Below are positions 15,163-17,260 of a stretch of DNA of 17,260 nt, one piece after another. Numbering within the stretch: the first letter of the stretch is position 1; every line of letters starts with the position of its first letter. Source of the DNA: Puniceicoccales bacterium (GTDB lineage: Bacteria > Verrucomicrobiota > Verrucomicrobiia > Opitutales > JAIRKQ01); contig JAIRMI010000074.1 of the NCBI GenBank assembly GCA_031258795.1, positions 1 through 17,260 of the forward strand. Direction: 5' to 3'. The notes under the pieces were generated by a model. That model saw only the letters and a program-made list of their open reading frames with translations, ran no database searches and was not told the DNA's origin. Both the position numbers and the translations under genes were made by a program.

Positions 15163-15590
15163 ATGGGTAGTATAAATATAAAAGGTTTTAACGATCCTGA
15201 AATGGTGGAAATTTTCTCCAATGGTATAACTAGGTGCATAGCTCCCCAGGACATTGCCACCAGGTTTTTTACCGAGCTCACCGATGGCGAGCGCACGGAA
15301 ATAGCGGATGATTTCATCATTGATTCATGCATGAGATGCCCCGTGCGTTTTCTTTGACGGACGACAGGGGCATAGGCTTAGATTACGTTGGTGATATGTG
15401 GGGAGAAGGAAATAATAAGTCCATCACCGTTAGAATAATAAGACTTGCTGTTTATGCATAAAATTGGGTAAAATCATTTAAGCTGAGCGTTTTAATAAAT
15501 TGCAATGAAAAGGAGGTGCTGGTTTGGCGTACTGCGGAAAAGTCTAGCATGCGATTTAGTCCCGCGATAGAAATTGGCAAAAGTAGTTAG
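15163..15590 (+). pseudogene. Frameshifted gene of unknown function
   Basis: The first piece (15163-15357, 64 codons) has a good ribosome binding site (AAGGA 15150-15154, eight bases before the ATG) and reads MGSINIKGFNDPEMVEIFSN, then RFFTELTDGERTEIADDFII. Its last codons look unnatural. From 15324 a different frame becomes open and protein-like: MPRAFSLTDDRGIGLDYVGD, MWGEGNNKSITVRIIRLAVY, a TAA at 15459-15461, then KSFKLSVLINCNEKEVLVWR and MRFSPAIEIGKSS to a TAG at 15588-15590. One frameshift near 15324-15354 and one nonsense codon would explain this as a former gene of about 142 codons. The first piece might still be made as a 64-residue protein. I recognise no family. Confidence 0.5.
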
Positions 15591-15656
15591 GTAGAGTGGA
15601 TTATATTTCTCATTTACAAAATTTACGTATAAATTTCTTGAAATTATGAAATATTT

Positions 15657-16853
15657 ATGAATATTCCACCTGAAGAGAGTCAAACAAGAATAACTTCTTC
15701 CAGAGAGCCTTCGCCGGAGGTTATTTGGAGAGGTAGGGTTATTAGAGTTGTTACTGTAATGGCTGTTGCAGGGGGAGTGGCGGGGTATTATGCTACTAGC
15801 AATTTTCGTGGTGCTATTATGGGTATTGTTGCAGGAGCAACGCTAGGGCTTGCCGTTGGAATCTATATCGAACATCGCAGAAATTTAGGCGAAAGGCAGG
15901 TTTCTGTTGCTGCCAAGGCGCCAACAGAAGGGGATGGTCATCAAGCAAGATCTCCTTCACATAAACAAAGTGAAAAAACAAGAGGGGAAGTTGTTGATGA
16001 GGCACCAACAGAAGGGGATAAGGATGGTTATCAAGTAAAACCTCCTTCAAATGAGCAAAGTGAAAAAACAGAAAACGAGACGGAATTTATTACACAAATC
16101 AAAAATGACAATGGTAATAATGTTGTTTTTAGCTTCAAAAACAAGGGTGTGTGTACTGAATTTAAGAAGGCTTTCACTGCTCTTGATTCAAAGAATCAAA
16201 AGGAGTTAGCGTTAGCAATTTCCGCACAAACCCAACAGGGCAGTTTTTCATTTCCACTTGCAGGTCAAAAGGTAAGTGTTACTTTTGCTAAAGTAGATGC
16301 TCAAAAACATGTTTGCACTATTGAAAGATTTGACATTCTCAAGGAACGAGCTCCGAGAGGTGATCCGAAGCTAGCAGAACTTTTAGCGAGAATGGGAAGA
16401 GGCATGCAAGCTCAAGAATTGATAGGGCACTTGAGACCCGCGGTGCATCGCTTGAACTGGCCAAATGGGAATAGATTAGGGCTCATTTTCGGGGGGAGAA
16501 ACATCCCCCAAGATGTGCGAAACTGTCTTCCTCAGAACCAAGCACATTGCGCATATTTTGATGAAGCCCTAGCTTTTTTAGCCGCTGTGGAAAATCAAGG
16601 CATATCCATCGACGTTCCTTCTCCTCCTGCCGCCCTTCCATCGCTAATTTTACGGGATGGGACTCGGGTATCCGTAGCGACGAACTCCAGGGCATGGGCG
16701 ATTACATTGGGGCCGGGGCAACAACCAATCCGAATAGCTCAAGAATTGATAAGACTGTATAAAATTTTAGACATGCTTGAAGCATTTGGCAATGATCAAG
16801 GCAATAACTGTGATATCAGTTCATGGCAATGTAACGCTATTACGAGGAAATGA
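15657..16853 (+). CDS. Two-TM hypothetical protein with duplicated linker, possibly frameshifted at its C-terminus
   Basis: A 398-residue protein I do not recognise. After a polar N-terminus come two Gly/Ala-rich membrane segments (about residues 29-46 and 51-71) closed by IEHRRN. Residues 88-138 form a charged, disordered linker with two copies of APTEGD...QSEKT. Residues 143-230 look like a mixed alpha/beta domain (FKKAFTALDSKNQKELALAI and GQKVSVTFAKVDAQKHVCTI). The rest is soluble-looking, with two Pro-rich spots (GGRNIPQDV, VPSPPAALPSL). The helix IAQELIRLYKILDMLEAFGN near residue 365 is followed by an odd Cys/Trp/Asn-rich end, while another frame continues with RelE-like sequence. No good Shine-Dalgarno precedes the ATG. 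Codon use in the 5' half is AT-rich. The transcript probably ends at 16996-17023. A host- or membrane-directed effector is possible but unproven. Confidence 0.65.
   Translation: MNIPPEESQTRITSSREPSPEVIWRGRVIRVVTVMAVAGGVAGYYATSNFRGAIMGIVAGATLGLAVGIYIEHRRNLGERQVSVAAKAPTEGDGHQARSPSHKQSEKTRGEVVDEAPTEGDKDGYQVKPPSNEQSEKTENETEFITQIKNDNGNNVVFSFKNKGVCTEFKKAFTALDSKNQKELALAISAQTQQGSFSFPLAGQKVSVTFAKVDAQKHVCTIERFDILKERAPRGDPKLAELLARMGRGMQAQELIGHLRPAVHRLNWPNGNRLGLIFGGRNIPQDVRNCLPQNQAHCAYFDEALAFLAAVENQGISIDVPSPPAALPSLILRDGTRVSVATNSRAWAITLGPGQQPIRIAQELIRLYKILDMLEAFGNDQGNNCDISSWQCNAITRK
15918..16070 (+). repeat. In-frame tandem duplication in the linker of the 15657-16853 gene
   Basis: Two diverged copies, 15918-15980 (63 bases, 21 codons) and 16002-16070 (69 bases, 23 codons), are separated by seven codons (21 bases). 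Both encode APTEGD, a variable middle, then Q-x-x-x-P-S-x-x-QSEKT. At DNA level CCAACAGAAGGGGAT, CTCCTTCA and CAAAGTGAAAAAACA are shared. The two-codon length difference keeps the frame, so selection for coding has acted since the duplication. Confidence 0.85.
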
Positions 16854-16953
16854 AGGGGTCTGGGAAGCGAGACTGAACCAGAAAGATAGAATCTTGTACC
16901 GATCACAAAGAGATGATTCTATTTTAATTGGAAAGGTATGGGGACATACATAA
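16771..16953 (+). pseudogene. Out-of-frame RelE/ParE-like C-terminal module
   Basis: In the frame one base past that of the 15657-16853 gene, codons are open from 16771 to a TAA at 16951-16953. The peptide includes VHGNVTLLRGNEGVWEARLN and then QKDRILYRSQRDDSILIGKV, ending WGHT. The order HVxxLRG, (L/V)WEAR, (D)RILYR, DDxILI and GH follows the last three strands of RelE/ParE/HigB-type toxins. The helix just upstream in the main frame (IRLYKILDMLEAFGND) fits the toxin helix that precedes them. Joining the two frames near 16800-16830 gives a continuous RelE-like C-terminus. It may be a frameshift mutation, a sequencing error, or a separate 53-codon ORF starting at ATG 16792. Confidence 0.45.
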
Positions 16954-16995
16954 TATAAAAAAATAAATAGCCCATACGAGTATAATACCTTTTGT

Positions 16996-17023
16996 GCCCT
17001 AAAGCCTTAGGGCATTATTTTTT
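16996..17023 (+). terminator. Rho-independent terminator
   Basis: GCCCTAA (16996-17002) pairs perfectly with TTAGGGC (17007-17013) around loop AGCC, followed by ATTATTTTTT (17014-17023). The seven-bp stem and T-rich tract are classical. It lies 142 bases after the annotated stop of the 15657 gene but only 42 bases after the out-of-frame stop at 16953. Confidence 0.85.
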
Positions 17024-17111
17024 CCAAGGTTTTTTGCAAAGTTTTGTTTCACTGCACGCCTTTATAGTCAAATTACTTGACAAAGACATAAGAATTAAAT
17101 CTGTAGCAAAG

Positions 17112-17260
17112 GTGGCATGTTATACAACGGACTTGAAAAAAAGGGTATTAAAATAGGAAAGCACACACAGTGTAAAGGAAACGAGCGAGGTGTTCGATGT
17201 GAGTGAGTGTGCGATATTTGCATGAAAGAAGAAGTTGAGGGAAACGGGGAATCTAGAGAG
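17112..17260 (+). pseudogene. IS630-family transposase N-terminus, broken by stops and cut by the window edge
   Basis: One frame starting at GTG 17112 reads MACYTTDLKKRVLK, a TAG at 17154-17156, then ESTHSVKETSEVFDVSECAI, FA, a TGA where Trp is expected, and KKKLRETGNLE up to the edge. The order TDLKKRVLKY, SxxETSxVFxVSxxxIFxW, KKKLRETGNLE is that of the N-terminal helix-turn-helix of IS630-family transposases. Two in-frame stops mean it is inactive unless the genome recodes; other genes here end normally at TGA. A TTGACA lies at 17077-17082, upstream of the start, without a good -10. The terminal inverted repeat was not identified. Confidence 0.75.

Noticed and set aside
15099..15332. 77-codon minus-strand open frame
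   Set aside because: Opposite the better-supported plus-strand ORF with a good ribosome binding site; looks like an antisense shadow.
15508..15526. Strong Shine-Dalgarno-like AAAGGAGGTG followed by TTG
   Set aside because: The frame it would start is seven codons long; the sequence is better explained as part of the broken gene's coding frame.
16981..16986. Perfect TATAAT just before the terminator
   Set aside because: No -35 element at a usable distance, and any transcript would meet the terminator almost at once.
1..17260. CRISPR arrays, tRNA, rRNA or riboswitches
   Set aside because: No regularly spaced repeats, no cloverleaf with a CCA-type acceptor and no known aptamer core noticed by eye. 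Small structured RNAs could be missed without a covariance search.

Overview
The window is about 17 kb of a moderately AT-rich bacterial chromosome with a Gram-negative envelope: it encodes Kdo-8-phosphate synthase and lipoproteins with lipobox signals. The gene set (eukaryote-type UDP-N-acetylhexosamine pyrophosphorylase, large phosphohexomutase, membrane pyrophosphatase, sigma-54, a tiny lipoprotein with an LPW-RPA-W tail) suggests a PVC-superphylum organism, perhaps a Verrucomicrobiota/Opitutae-like lineage. That assignment is inference from gene content, not a search. Insertion-sequence remnants at both ends and several decayed genes suggest a genome undergoing some erosion.

Layout. 1-528: a broken IS5-family transposase. 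529-845: noncoding, with one promoter-like -10 box. 846-2438: an orphan OppA-type peptide-binding lipoprotein, converging on a small hypothetical gene on the minus strand (2397-2861). 2979-5346: a tight plus-strand run of a FliO-like membrane protein, a TatD hydrolase and rpoN. 5368-5784 (minus): a cysteine-rich protein with a carbohydrate-binding-like domain, divergent from 5918-6807, which holds a 65-residue lipoprotein and rsmI. 6853-12405: a housekeeping series of accA, an FtsB/DivIC-like gene, a UDP-sugar pyrophosphorylase, a phosphohexomutase and kdsA, mostly touching or overlapping. A near-consensus promoter placed to give a leaderless transcript lies in front of the phosphohexomutase. 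12589-14775: hppA, a membrane pyrophosphatase with the K+-dependent signature.

14738-17260 is different: AT-rich and full of wreckage. It has a minus-strand membrane-protein remnant, a plus-strand reading frame broken by a frameshift and a stop, and a two-TM protein of unknown function with a duplicated linker. The C-terminal part of that last gene appears to run on in another frame as a RelE/ParE-like module, before a clear rho-independent terminator. The window ends in a decayed IS630-family transposase.

How the genes fit together: the pyrophosphorylase, phosphohexomutase and KdsA supply activated sugars for peptidoglycan and LPS; AccA supplies malonyl-CoA for lipids; FtsB/DivIC acts at the septum; HppA recycles the pyrophosphate these reactions release while pumping ions; RpoN and RsmI act in transcription and in rRNA modification. 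I found no CRISPR array, rRNA or tRNA. The best candidates for something undescribed are the 15657-16953 gene, the leaderless promoter geometry, and a strong excess of the 8-mer AAAATTTT.
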